A stretch of DNA of 64,000 nucleotides from CAITWD01 sp963842065 (lineage in GTDB: Bacteria; Actinomycetota; Thermoleophilia; Miltoncostaeales; Miltoncostaeaceae), in contig CAWJEW010000007.1 of assembly GCA_963842065.1 (NCBI GenBank), positions 372,001-436,000 on the forward strand, given 5' to 3'. Shown piece by piece: positions 46,977 through 55,099 of the stretch. The notes beneath the pieces are model-generated. The model was not told the origin of the DNA and did not search any database. It saw only the letters and a list, made by a program, of their open reading frames with translations. Position numbers and translations under genes: made by a program. Numbering within the stretch: position 1 is the first letter of the stretch; every line of letters begins with the position of its first letter.

Positions 46977-48418
46977 ACACGTTTGCGGCCACCCCGCCGC
47001 TGATCGTCGCCGCGACAGCCATCGTCGCGCTGCTGGCGGGCCTGTTGCCGAACCGCTGGGCCCGCCGTGAGGGCCCGACCGTCATCGCAATCGTCGGTCT
47101 GCTGGCGGCCGCCGTGATGTCGATCCTGTTGTGGGGTAATCGCATTGTCGCCCTGGGCGGCGGCTACCGCATCGATCGCCTCGCGGTGCTGTTCAATCTC
47201 ATCTTCATCGGCTGCGCGATCGCGACGCTGCTGCTGTCGGTGCATGAATCTGCCGGCGTGGATCGACGCGGCGAGTACGCGGCCCTGGTGGTGACCGCCA
47301 CCGCGGGCATGGTGCTGGTCGCCGGCGCCGGTGATTTGATCACGATCTTCCTCGGCATCGAGATCCTCTCGGTCGCGCTGTACGTGCTGTGCGCGTTGGA
47401 ACTCTGGCGCGAACGCTCCCTCGAGAGCGGGCTCAAGTACCTGATCGTGGGGGCCGTCGGCTCGTCGTTCTTGCTGTACGGACTGGCGTTCTTGTTCGGA
47501 GCGACGGGGTCCGTGAACCTCTCGGCGATCGGCAGCAGCCTCACCGAGGCGTCGTTCAACACCGAGCCGCTGTTGTGGATCGCGATGACGCTGATCATCG
47601 TCGGGCTCGGGTTCAAGTCCTCGGCGGCCCCGTTTCACATGTGGACGCCCGACGTCTACGAGGGCGCGCCCACACCGATCACGGCGTTCATGGCGACCGC
47701 CACGAAGGCCGCGGCGTTCGTCGCCTTTCTGCGCATCTTCGCCGCACCGCTGATCGACCTCGTGCATACCTGGCAGATCGCCATCGGGCTGGTCGCGGTC
47801 GCGAGCATCGTGGTGGGCAACATCGCTGCCCTCGTGCAGACCAACCTCAAGCGCATGCTTGCCTATTCGAGCATCGCCCAGGCCGGGTATTTGCTCATCG
47901 GCGTCGCCGCCGGCACGATCCAAGGTGCCCAGGCCGTGCTGTTCTATCTGCTGGCCTACGCGGTGATGACGATGGCGGCGTTCGCGGTGGTGATCATTCG
48001 CGAACGCGAGGTCGAGGACGGCGAGCAGCTCGTGGCCCTGTCTGGATACGGCCGTGCCCGACCGTTCTTGGGCGCCATCATGACCCTGGCGATGCTCTCG
48101 CTGGCCGGGTTCCCGCCGCTGTCCGGCTTCATCGGCAAGTTCCTGTTGTTCGGGGCCGCCGCCGAGCAGCACCTGTGGTGGTTGGCGGTCGTCGGCGCAC
48201 TGGGCAGCGTGATCAGCCTCGGCTACTACCTGCGGGTGGTGGGCGTGCTGTGGTTCGGCGCCGCCGGGGAGCCGGAGCCGCACAAGACCCTCGCGGTCAG
48301 CTCGCCAGTGATGCTCACCACCGCGGCCTGCGGGGTGGCCATCCTCGGCTTCGCCGTCTTTGCCGGGCCGCTGTTGACCGTCTGCCAACAGGCGGCGTTG
48401 TCGCTCTTGTCCTCCTAG
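46973..48418 (+). CDS. nuoN: NADH-quinone oxidoreductase subunit N
   Basis: NuoN is the third antiporter-like membrane subunit. The 481-residue protein has FLGIEILSVALYVLCALELWRERSLESGLKYLIVGAVGSSFLLYGLAFLFGATG, KSSAAPFHMWTPDVYEGAPTPITAFMATATKAAAF and RMLAYSSIAQAGYLLIG. The GTG (46973) overlaps the nuoM stop (GTGA). It ends the operon; a complex hairpin follows. Confidence 0.95.
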
Positions 48419-48430
48419 GACGTCCTGCGG

Positions 48431-48477
48431 CCGGGGCGCCTGGGTGCACCCGGCCGGTACGGCGCACGGCGCCCCGG
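48431..48477. terminator. Compound hairpin between nuoN and the VWA gene
   Basis: CCGGGGCGCC (48431-48440) pairs perfectly with GGCGCCCCGG (48468-48477). The loop contains a smaller palindrome, GGGTGCACCC (48442-48451). It lies between the convergent stops and probably terminates both the 14-kb nuo transcript and the opposing operon. No T-run. Confidence 0.55.
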
Positions 48478-48497
48478 GGCGGTGGGACCGCCGCGGG

Positions 48498-50273
48498 CTA
48501 CGTCGTCAGGCGCCGGTACAGCTGCGGAAGTTTGTGCGGCAGCGTCCGGACGTCGTCGATGATGACGAAGTTGGCGTCCGAATACATGTGCGGCAGGTAA
48601 TCGGCGGCCTCTTGGTCGACCGTCACGCAGAACAGGTGGATCTTTTCCCGACGCGCCTCGCGCAAGGCGACCTGGGTGTCCTCCTGGGCGTACTTGTTGT
48701 CCTGATAGGTGTCGGAGTCGTAGGGCTTGCCGTCGGTTAGGAGGATCATGAGCTTCACCGCCGCGTCGGCCGCCACGAGACGGCGGGTCGCGTGCCGGAT
48801 CGCCGGGCCCATGCGCGTCTTCTGGCGTGCGTAGATGCCCCCGATGCGACTCTTGATCCGGTCGTCGTACTTCTCGCCCAGTTCTTTGACCACGTAGAAC
48901 TGAGAATCCTCGCGCCCGGAGCCGGAGAAGCCGTAGATCGCGTAGTCGTCGCGAATGGCTTCGAGGGCCTCGCACATGAGCAGGAGGCCCTCCTTTTCGA
49001 TGTCGATGATCCGCTTGCGGCCATCGATCTTGCGGTCGGTCGAGCTCGACATGTCGACCAGAAACGCGGTCGCGACGTCACGGTCCTTCTTGTCCCGCTT
49101 GATGTAGACGCGTCCTGACGGGGAGATCTTGGCGCGCTTTTCGACCACGTACTCGACCAGGCCGTCGGTATCCAGGTCGTCGCCCTCGGTCTGATAGCGC
49201 ATCTTGCGCAGCCGCTCGGGACGCATCAGCTGGAAGTTGCGGCGGATCTGGCTGACGATCCCGCCGAACTCGTGGAACGTCGCCGCGACGAAGGACTCCT
49301 GGGTGCGCGTCGAGCGCGTCTCGCGCAGCGTGCACCACGCGGGGCGGTAGTCCTCAATACGGTAGTCCCACTCGTCGTACATGAACGTCTGCTCGCCGAG
49401 GTCCTCCTCGGCGTCGCTGTCGACGTGGGCGAGCGCCTCGGCCGACTGCTCGGGGGTCATCCCGCTGCCGGTGCTCTCCTCATCGGCCTTCTGGTCCGAG
49501 CTGGCCGTGCCCTGCTCATCTTCGGCCCCGGTCGACTCGGTCTTCTGGGCGACCTCGTCCGGGGAGCCTTCACCGAGCTCCGGCTGTGCGGACGACAGGG
49601 CCTGGTCGGCGTCCTCGGGCGCCTGGTCCTCCCCGGGGCGCTCCGGGTCACGCTCTTTGGTGTTTGCCTCGCGCTGGGCGGGCGACTGCTGCGGCGGCCG
49701 CACGAGCTCTTCCATCACCGGCGTCATGAACTGCGGCAGCTCCAGAGGCTCGTAGTCGCCCTCATCCTCACCGCCCATGTCGGGCTGCGGCTGCTGCAGT
49801 TGCTGCTGATCGGGCATCTCGGGCTGGTCAGGCAGATCGGGGTTCACCGCCTCCGTCCGGGCCTGGGCTTCGTTGTCGGCGACCAGCGCGAAGATCTCGG
49901 CGACGCAGCGGGCGGTATCGGCGACGGTTGCGGACTCGTCTGTCAGGCGTTCGAGGCAGGCGCGCGAGGCGTCGATCAGCGTGCGGGTGTGTGCCGGCAC
50001 CTCTGCGAGGTCGGGCTCATGGCCCATGACGGTCTGCAGGAGCGCTTCGACGACGGCCTGCGGGTCCGAGAGCACGCTCAGATCCGGCCGATCGTCACCC
50101 GACGCGGCGTAGATCGCGTCCATGTCGCGCTTGATGCCCGGGTAGGTCGCGCGGATGCGGGCATCGACCCGATAGCTCTCGGCCACGTTGAACAGGTCTC
50201 GGGCCAGCGCCGGCCAAGGGAACAGGTCGTAAAACTCCGTGAGCGTGCTGGTGTCGGCGTCGCGGGTCGCCAC
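48498..50273 (-). CDS. VWA-domain protein (NorD/CbbO C-terminal-like) partner of a MoxR ATPase
   Basis: The 591-residue protein has a helical N-terminus, a long acidic low-complexity linker (about 145-300, rich in Glu, Asp, Pro and Gln) and a C-terminal von Willebrand A domain. The metal-ion site is complete: Asp407-x-Ser409-x-Ser411 (DMSSS), Thr486 and Asp514 (LLTDG). Blocks such as VATAFLVDMSSS and HLFCVTVDQEAADYLPHMY are typical of NorD/CbbO, which work with CbbQ/NorQ ATPases to activate metalloenzymes. The gene follows the helical protein by two bases. The target is not evident from the operon itself. Confidence 0.85.
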   Translation of the reverse strand: MATRDADTSTLTEFYDLFPWPALARDLFNVAESYRVDARIRATYPGIKRDMDAIYAASGDDRPDLSVLSDPQAVVEALLQTVMGHEPDLAEVPAHTRTLIDASRACLERLTDESATVADTARCVAEIFALVADNEAQARTEAVNPDLPDQPEMPDQQQLQQPQPDMGGEDEGDYEPLELPQFMTPVMEELVRPPQQSPAQREANTKERDPERPGEDQAPEDADQALSSAQPELGEGSPDEVAQKTESTGAEDEQGTASSDQKADEESTGSGMTPEQSAEALAHVDSDAEEDLGEQTFMYDEWDYRIEDYRPAWCTLRETRSTRTQESFVAATFHEFGGIVSQIRRNFQLMRPERLRKMRYQTEGDDLDTDGLVEYVVEKRAKISPSGRVYIKRDKKDRDVATAFLVDMSSSTDRKIDGRKRIIDIEKEGLLLMCEALEAIRDDYAIYGFSGSGREDSQFYVVKELGEKYDDRIKSRIGGIYARQKTRMGPAIRHATRRLVAADAAVKLMILLTDGKPYDSDTYQDNKYAQEDTQVALREARREKIHLFCVTVDQEAADYLPHMYSDANFVIIDDVRTLPHKLPQLYRRLTT

Positions 50274-50275
50274 GA

Positions 50276-51355
50276 TCAGCTCCAGTACTTGGTTCGGATT
50301 GCGTCGACCGTGTCGCTGATGTCGTCGAGGCTGAACTGGTAGGTCCCGAACTCGATGCGGCCGGCGCCTTGGGCCGTCGCGAGCTTGTAGGCCGCGAAGT
50401 TCTGACGCTCCTCGTCGAAGACCCGCATGTCGGGCGGCAGGACAATGTGATCGGCGGTATAGACCTCGAGGCTGTTGGAGTCCTCTGTCGAACGGATCGC
50501 GATGTCGCGCCCCGACAGCGCGGTCGCGTACAGCTTGAGCACGCGGGCGATGCTCTTGAGCGCGAGACCTTCACGTAGCTCTTCCAGCACCTCGAGGCTG
50601 TACTTGGAACCGAGCCGGAAGTAGCCGCGTCCGACTTCCTTATTGCGGTCGAGCACGTCGAGGCCACGGCTGACCCACTCGGCCGCGCCCTCATGCGAAA
50701 CGCGCTCGCCGTTGAGGAGGTCGAGCAGCGTATCCGCGGCTTCCAGCGACGCCTCGGGATCGGCGCCCGCGACCTTCTGGACCTCCTCCAGGTAGACCGG
50801 GCGATGCTTCGGGCGCAGACGCGCCAGCAACGGGGGCAGGGCGGTCGCGAGCTCGACCGCGTGCTTCTTGCGCTTCTCGTCGCGGCGGTCTTGGGCGGCG
50901 AGCTGGGTTCGCAGCTCCTGGGCGCGCTTGACCTTCGGCTCCATTTCCTGGATCTCGCGCTCGAGCTGCGCCAGTTCGGTCGACAGCTGCCCCGTCTCGG
51001 CATCCTCGGCCGTTCCGGTCGTCGCGTGCTCGATGATCTCGACGTAGTTGTCGGCGAGATCCTTGTCCGGGGCCTCGTAGAGGTCCGGCAACTGCTTGGC
51101 GACCTCGACGCCACTCTTCCAGCCGAGCTTGGCGACCGCCGTGACCTGGTTGAGGTAGCGCGCGACCAGGTCCGGATCCTCCTGTGCCAGTAGGCGCGGC
51201 AGCTGGCGCGCCACCTCGACGCCCAACTGGTACTTGAGGTCGGAGATGCCCTCGACCATGCGCAGGTACGCGTCGCGTTGCTCTTCGGGGACGGCCGCCA
51301 GCATCTCGCGGGCCACGTACATCCCGACGTTGCCGACACTCGGTCCGAAGGTCAT
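50276..51355 (-). CDS. Helical protein of the CbbQ/VWA operon (NorD/CbbO N-terminal-like)
   Basis: The 359-residue product is mainly alpha-helical. It has HEAT-like repeats near the N-terminus (LGVEVARQLPRLLAQEDPDLVARYLNQVTAVAKLGWKSGVEVAKQLPDLYEA) and a coiled coil (LAQLEREIQEMEPKVKRAQELRTQLAAQDRRDEKRKKH). The C-terminal part (VLKLYATALSGRDIAIRS) resembles the middle of NorD/CbbO. In known systems the helical part and the VWA domain are one chain; here they seem split between two genes. It starts at ATG 51355, 30 bp after the ATPase. The assignment to the NorD/CbbO family is inference. Confidence 0.7.
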   Translation of the reverse strand: MTFGPSVGNVGMYVAREMLAAVPEEQRDAYLRMVEGISDLKYQLGVEVARQLPRLLAQEDPDLVARYLNQVTAVAKLGWKSGVEVAKQLPDLYEAPDKDLADNYVEIIEHATTGTAEDAETGQLSTELAQLEREIQEMEPKVKRAQELRTQLAAQDRRDEKRKKHAVELATALPPLLARLRPKHRPVYLEEVQKVAGADPEASLEAADTLLDLLNGERVSHEGAAEWVSRGLDVLDRNKEVGRGYFRLGSKYSLEVLEELREGLALKSIARVLKLYATALSGRDIAIRSTEDSNSLEVYTADHIVLPPDMRVFDEERQNFAAYKLATAQGAGRIEFGTYQFSLDDISDTVDAIRTKYWS

Positions 51356-51385
51356 TCTGGGCTCTCCTCGGCGCGCGTGGTGCGT

Positions 51386-52198
51386 CTAGAACTGCGTTGC
51401 GATGATCTCGACGATCGACCGCTGCATTTCGACGTCGTCGGTGATGGGCTTGCAGATCGTGCTCTCGCAGGCGGCGACCGGTTCGATCCCGCCGGCGATC
51501 AGTTGACCGGCGTACACGAGCAGTCGCGTGGAGACCCCTTCCTCCAGCCCGTGCGTGCGAAGGTTGCGCACCTTCTCGGCGATCTTGACCAGCTTGGCCG
51601 CCACGTCGGCGTCGATCCCCGCCTCCACCTGGAGGATCGTCTCCTCGAGATCGGGCTTCGGGTAGTCGAACTCAATCGCGACGAAACGCTGTTTGGTGGA
51701 GTGTTTGAGGTCTTTCAGCACGGACTGGTAGCCCGGGTTGTACGAGATCACCAGCATAAAGTCGTCGGGCGCTTGGACGATCTCGCCCTTTTTTTCGATC
51801 GGCAGCACGCGTCGGTCGTCGGTCAACGGGTGGATCACGACCGTGGTGTCCTTGCGCGCCTCGACGACTTCGTCCAGGTACGCGATGCCTCCCGACTTGA
51901 CGGCCGTCGTCAGCGGGCCGTCCTGCCACACGGTTGCGTCGTTTTTGAGGGTGTACTTGCCCACCAGGTCCGAGGCGGTGAGGTCCTCGTGGCATGCGAC
52001 GGTAATCAGCGTTCGGCCGAGGCGCCAGCTCATGTGTTCCACGAAGCGGGTCTTGCCACATCCGGTGGGGCCCTTGAGCATCACGGGCAGACGGGCGTTG
52101 TACGCCGCCTCAAAGAGCTCGACCTCGTCCCCGAGGGGGAGATAGTACGGCTCTTTCGTCAGTCGGAACTCTTCGACGCGCTGGCTTTCGACCCCCAT
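51386..52198 (-). CDS. CbbQ/NirQ/NorQ-type AAA+ ATPase (MoxR class)
   Basis: The 270-residue ATPase has Walker A GPTGCGKT (43-50), the loop ITVACHEDLTASDLVGKY, Walker B GGIAYLDEV (103-111), HPLTDDRRVLPIEKKGE and NPGYQSVLKDLKHSTKQRFVAIEFDYP (sensor 1 region), ending in a CbbQ_C-like domain. These ATPases remodel or activate metalloenzymes together with a VWA partner. The ATG at 52198 has a strong TAAGGAG site. It is the first large gene of a minus-strand operon of three or four genes. There is no RuBisCO or nitric oxide reductase nearby, so the usual targets are absent from this window. Confidence 0.92.
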   Translation of the reverse strand: MGVESQRVEEFRLTKEPYYLPLGDEVELFEAAYNARLPVMLKGPTGCGKTRFVEHMSWRLGRTLITVACHEDLTASDLVGKYTLKNDATVWQDGPLTTAVKSGGIAYLDEVVEARKDTTVVIHPLTDDRRVLPIEKKGEIVQAPDDFMLVISYNPGYQSVLKDLKHSTKQRFVAIEFDYPKPDLEETILQVEAGIDADVAAKLVKIAEKVRNLRTHGLEEGVSTRLLVYAGQLIAGGIEPVAACESTICKPITDDVEMQRSIVEIIATQF

Positions 52199-52216
52199 AT
52201 ACCAAACTCCTTACCT

Positions 52217-52260
52217 GTTCACGGCCGATTGAACGAACAAGTGTAGCGACGATTGCTACA
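52217..52260 (-). promoter_or_regulatory. Two inverted repeats upstream of the ATPase gene
   Basis: TGTAGC-GACGATT-GCTACA (52242-52260) and GTTCA-CGGCCGAT-TGAAC (52217-52234) lie between the small DUF2283-like gene and the ATPase gene. They might be operators for a separate promoter of the ATPase operon, or intercistronic hairpins. Confidence 0.35.
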
Positions 52261-52271
52261 AACGGGCCCTG

Positions 52272-52589
52272 CTACTGGCCGTCTGGTTCGCCCCCCCAGA
52301 TCGATGGCAGGTCGACGTCGAACGACCCGTCTTCGTCGGCGTGCGCGGCATACCACGCCCGAAAATTCGGAATGGTGAAACCGATCACCTGGCGGGTTCC
52401 CGGATCGATCCGCACCAGCAGGTCGCGCTCGGTGTCGTGGACCGTGATGCCGGGGATTGGCGGGCCGTAGGAGCAGTGATATGTGTCGGTCGTCTCGTCG
52501 TATCGGGTCAGCGATTCAGAAGCGATGCGCAGCGCGTTTTCGTTGACGAACGACGGGTCGTTCCCGGGTTCTGGCGGCGTTGTGGACAT
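52272..52589 (-). CDS. Small DUF2283-like protein (paralogue 1)
   Basis: The 105-residue protein starts at ATG 52589 with AAGGAGATCC upstream; the longer frame to 52937 is shadow. The pattern YDETTDTYHCSY then GITVHDTERDLLVRIDPGTRQVIGFTIPNFRAWY resembles the DUF2283 type of small beta-proteins, though I cannot confirm the family. It shares this core with the gene at 54511-54810. It precedes the ATPase gene on the same strand by 73 bp and is divergent from the acetolactate-synthase-type gene. Function unknown. Confidence 0.75.
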   Translation of the reverse strand: MSTTPPEPGNDPSFVNENALRIASESLTRYDETTDTYHCSYGPPIPGITVHDTERDLLVRIDPGTRQVIGFTIPNFRAWYAAHADEDGSFDVDLPSIWGGEPDGQ

Positions 52590-52678
52590 CGGATCTCCTT
52601 GTGGGAGGCGGGCTAGGTCTCGCGGACGATGGTGAGTACACTTTCGCAACGTGCGTATGAGCGGAAAGGCCTGACGGC

Positions 52679-54379
52679 ATGAGAGCGGTTGATGAGACTC
52701 TGGCGAGCCTGAAGCGATCAGGCGTGGATGCGATCTTCGGGCTGCCTGGCGGTCCCCTGATCCCATTGTTCGATGCGTTGCACGACGACCCGGACCTCCG
52801 GCTCTATCTCGTACGGCACGAACAGGGTGCGGGTCACATGGCTGAAGGTTACGCCAAGGTGACGGGACGAGCCGGGGTGTGCACCGCCACCTCGGGTCCC
52901 GGCGCGACCAACCTGGTGACGCCGATCGCCGACGCATATATGGATTCGGTGCCGATGGTGGCCATCACCGGCCAAGTCGGCTCGACCCGCGTGGGCACCG
53001 ACGCATTCCAGGAGGCCGACATCGTCGGGATCACCCTCCCGATCGTCAAACACTCATACCTGATCAAGGACCCCGTCGACCTTCCGCAGGCGCTCGCCGA
53101 GGCGGTCTACATCGCCGAGAGCGGCCGGCCGGGACCGGTGCTCGTCGACGTCTGCGTGGACGTCTGGGGCAAGGACGTCGAGCCGTACACCGGTCCGTTC
53201 CCGCCGGTGATCCCGGGGTACGCGCCGCCGACCTCGGGCGGACACCCCCGTCAGATCGCGGCCGCCGCGGAGGCGATCGCCAAAGCCAAGCAGCCGGTCG
53301 TCTACGCCGGCGGCGGCATCATCGCCGGCAACGCCGCCGACGCGTTGCGCCGTCTGGCGGAAGTCGCCGACATCCCCGTCAACACCACGCTGATGGGCCT
53401 GGGCGGGTTCCCCGGCTCGCACCCGCTGTGGGTGGGCATGCCCGGGATGCACGGCCTCGCCGCGTCGACGTACGCCTTCCAGGAGTCAGACCTCATCCTG
53501 GCGGTCGGCGTGCGCTTCGATGAGCGTGTGCTGTCCACCATGATGAGCCAGTGGGCGCCCCACGCGAAGATCATCCACATCGACATCGACCCGGCTGAGA
53601 TCTCCAAGAACCGCGCCGCCCACATCGGGATCGCGGCGGAGTCCGCGGCGGCGCTCGAAGGTCTCGCCGATGCGTACGGGCGGCTGCCCGTCAAGCACGA
53701 CGCCGCGTCGCGTCGGGCCTGGATGGCGAAGATTCACGCCTGGAAGGCCGCGCACCCGTACCACATCGCCAGCGATCGCGAGTTCATTCAGCCCCAGCAC
53801 GTCATCCAGGCGCTCTACAAGGTGACCGGTGGCAACGCGATCGTGTGCACCGACGTGGGCCAGCACCAGATGTGGGCCGCCCAGCACTACATCTTCGACA
53901 GCCCGCGCCAGTGGATCACCTCGGGGGGCCTGGGCACGATGGGGTTCGGTCTACCGTCGGCCATCGGTGCGCAGGTCGCGCTCCCGGAGCGGCTGGTGAT
54001 CGACATCGCCGGTGACGGATCCTTCGAGATGACCCTGCAGGAGCTGTCGACGGCGCAGATGTACGGCCTGCCGGTCAAGGTCATCATCCTCAACAACGGC
54101 TACCTGGGCATGGTGCGTCAGTGGCAGGAGCTGTTCTACGAGTCCCGTTACTCGGGCACCAGCTTCGCGCCCTTCCAGCCCGACTTCGTGAAGGTCGCCG
54201 CGGCCTATGGGATGCCCGGGTGCTCGGTCGATCGCATGGAAGATCTCGAGGAGGGGCTGCTGGCGACGCTGAACGCGGACGGTCCCGCATTGATCAACGT
54301 CAACGTCGACCCGATGGCGAAGGTGTTCCCGATGGTGCCGCAGGGCCAGGGCCCGGGCGCCGTCATCGTCAAGGGCTAG
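52679..54379 (+). CDS. ilvB: Acetolactate synthase large-subunit-type ThDP enzyme
   Basis: The 566-residue ThDP enzyme has the catalytic glutamate in VRHEQGAGHMAEGYAK (Glu48), TSGPGATNLVTPIADAYMDSVPMVAITGQV, and the ThDP/Mg motif GDGSFEM...NNGYLG (445-475). The sequence LGMVRQWQELFYESRYSGT carries the tryptophan and arginine seen in true acetohydroxyacid synthases. It would condense pyruvate with a 2-keto acid. No small regulatory subunit (ilvN) or ilvC is nearby, and it stands alone with its own terminator, so a specialised role is possible. The ATG at 52679 has GGAAAGG upstream. Confidence 0.9.
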   Translation: MRAVDETLASLKRSGVDAIFGLPGGPLIPLFDALHDDPDLRLYLVRHEQGAGHMAEGYAKVTGRAGVCTATSGPGATNLVTPIADAYMDSVPMVAITGQVGSTRVGTDAFQEADIVGITLPIVKHSYLIKDPVDLPQALAEAVYIAESGRPGPVLVDVCVDVWGKDVEPYTGPFPPVIPGYAPPTSGGHPRQIAAAAEAIAKAKQPVVYAGGGIIAGNAADALRRLAEVADIPVNTTLMGLGGFPGSHPLWVGMPGMHGLAASTYAFQESDLILAVGVRFDERVLSTMMSQWAPHAKIIHIDIDPAEISKNRAAHIGIAAESAAALEGLADAYGRLPVKHDAASRRAWMAKIHAWKAAHPYHIASDREFIQPQHVIQALYKVTGGNAIVCTDVGQHQMWAAQHYIFDSPRQWITSGGLGTMGFGLPSAIGAQVALPERLVIDIAGDGSFEMTLQELSTAQMYGLPVKVIILNNGYLGMVRQWQELFYESRYSGTSFAPFQPDFVKVAAAYGMPGCSVDRMEDLEEGLLATLNADGPALINVNVDPMAKVFPMVPQGQGPGAVIVKG

Positions 54380-54413
54380 CGCACCGCCGTCCGGTCGGGC
54401 GGCCCAAACATCC

Positions 54414-54449
54414 GGCTGACGGCCGGGCGCGTGCGCCCGGCCGTCAGCC
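54414..54449 (+). terminator. Strong hairpin after the acetolactate-synthase-type gene
   Basis: A perfect 17-bp inverted repeat (GGCTGACGGCCGGGCGC / GCGCCCGGCCGTCAGCC) separated by GT lies 35 bp after the stop. There is no T-run. Confidence 0.7.
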
Positions 54450-54510
54450 GCTCGGTGGTGCCGCGACGCGGCGGCTCCGGCTCGGCCAGGACCGACCGAG
54501 CGCGAGCGCC

Positions 54511-54810
54511 CTAGTAGATCTCGGCGATCCGGACGCCGCTGGTGAGCGACTCGACGTCGAAGTCCATCTCTTCTTCGAGGTTCACCGGGACCCGCGCCGG
54601 GAGCACGATCTCGAACTCACCTTCCGGCGTCTGATGGTTCTTGTAGTACTCGGTGAAGTTCGCAATCTGGAAGCCCAGGACCTCGTGCGTGTCCGGGTCG
54701 AAGAAGACGGTGATCCCCTCGGAATTGGTGACCGCGGTCGCGTTCGGGTGGCTCCTGTAGATGTGGCGATACGTGTCGCTACTTTGGTCGTACTGCGGTT
54801 CCGGGCTCAG
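54511..54810 (-). CDS. Small DUF2283-like protein (paralogue 2), CTG start
   Basis: This 99-residue gene has no ATG, GTG or TTG in frame. The best start is CTG 54810, preceded six bases away by AAGGGG. The protein (SPEPQYDQSSDTYRHIY, then GITVFFDPDTHEVLGFQIANFTEYY and GEFEIVLP) is clearly related to the 105-residue protein at 52272-52589. The shared pattern is YD-x-x-x-DTY, GITV, DP-x-T-x-x-V-I/L-GF-x-I-x-NF, H-x4-G-x-F and LP. The two paralogues flank the acetolactate-synthase-type gene. The function is unknown. The frame ends at an in-frame TGA upstream at 54852, so the gene cannot be much longer. Confidence 0.65.
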   Translation of the reverse strand: MSPEPQYDQSSDTYRHIYRSHPNATAVTNSEGITVFFDPDTHEVLGFQIANFTEYYKNHQTPEGEFEIVLPARVPVNLEEEMDFDVESLTSGVRIAEIY

Positions 54811-55099
54811 TGCAGTCCCCTTCCTCGGCCATGGTTCGGTAGTGCCAAATCATGCTAACAGCGGCCGGGCGATCGCGACAGCAGTTCGGTAGGCCGGTCA
54901 TCAACTCGGGCGAAATCTCGCTTTTGCAGGGCAATCACGTGGTGCGGGCCAACTTGCTTCGACCTCTGGTGCCCTGTAGCTTCCTGCGAGAATTGGGGCC
55001 CGCGATGGGCTTATTGGTCTGTGCGCGCCGACTGTGCATGTTTTCGTCCGCGAAGAGCACCGCAGCCCCTTCCGATCGTCGCTGACCAAAGGAGATTTG
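54811..55099 (+). promoter_or_regulatory. Intergenic region with a candidate promoter for the thiolase operon
   Basis: No gene is supported here; a 77-codon open frame (54852-55085) has no protein-like features. TTGCTT (54954-54959) and TAGCTT (54977-54982) with 17-bp spacing could form a sigma70-type promoter for the acyl-CoA operon. This is weak evidence. Confidence 0.3.

Noticed and set aside
54852..55085. 77-codon open frame between the small gene and the thiolase operon
   Set aside because: No homology pattern, no good ribosome binding site, and it overlaps the likely promoter region.
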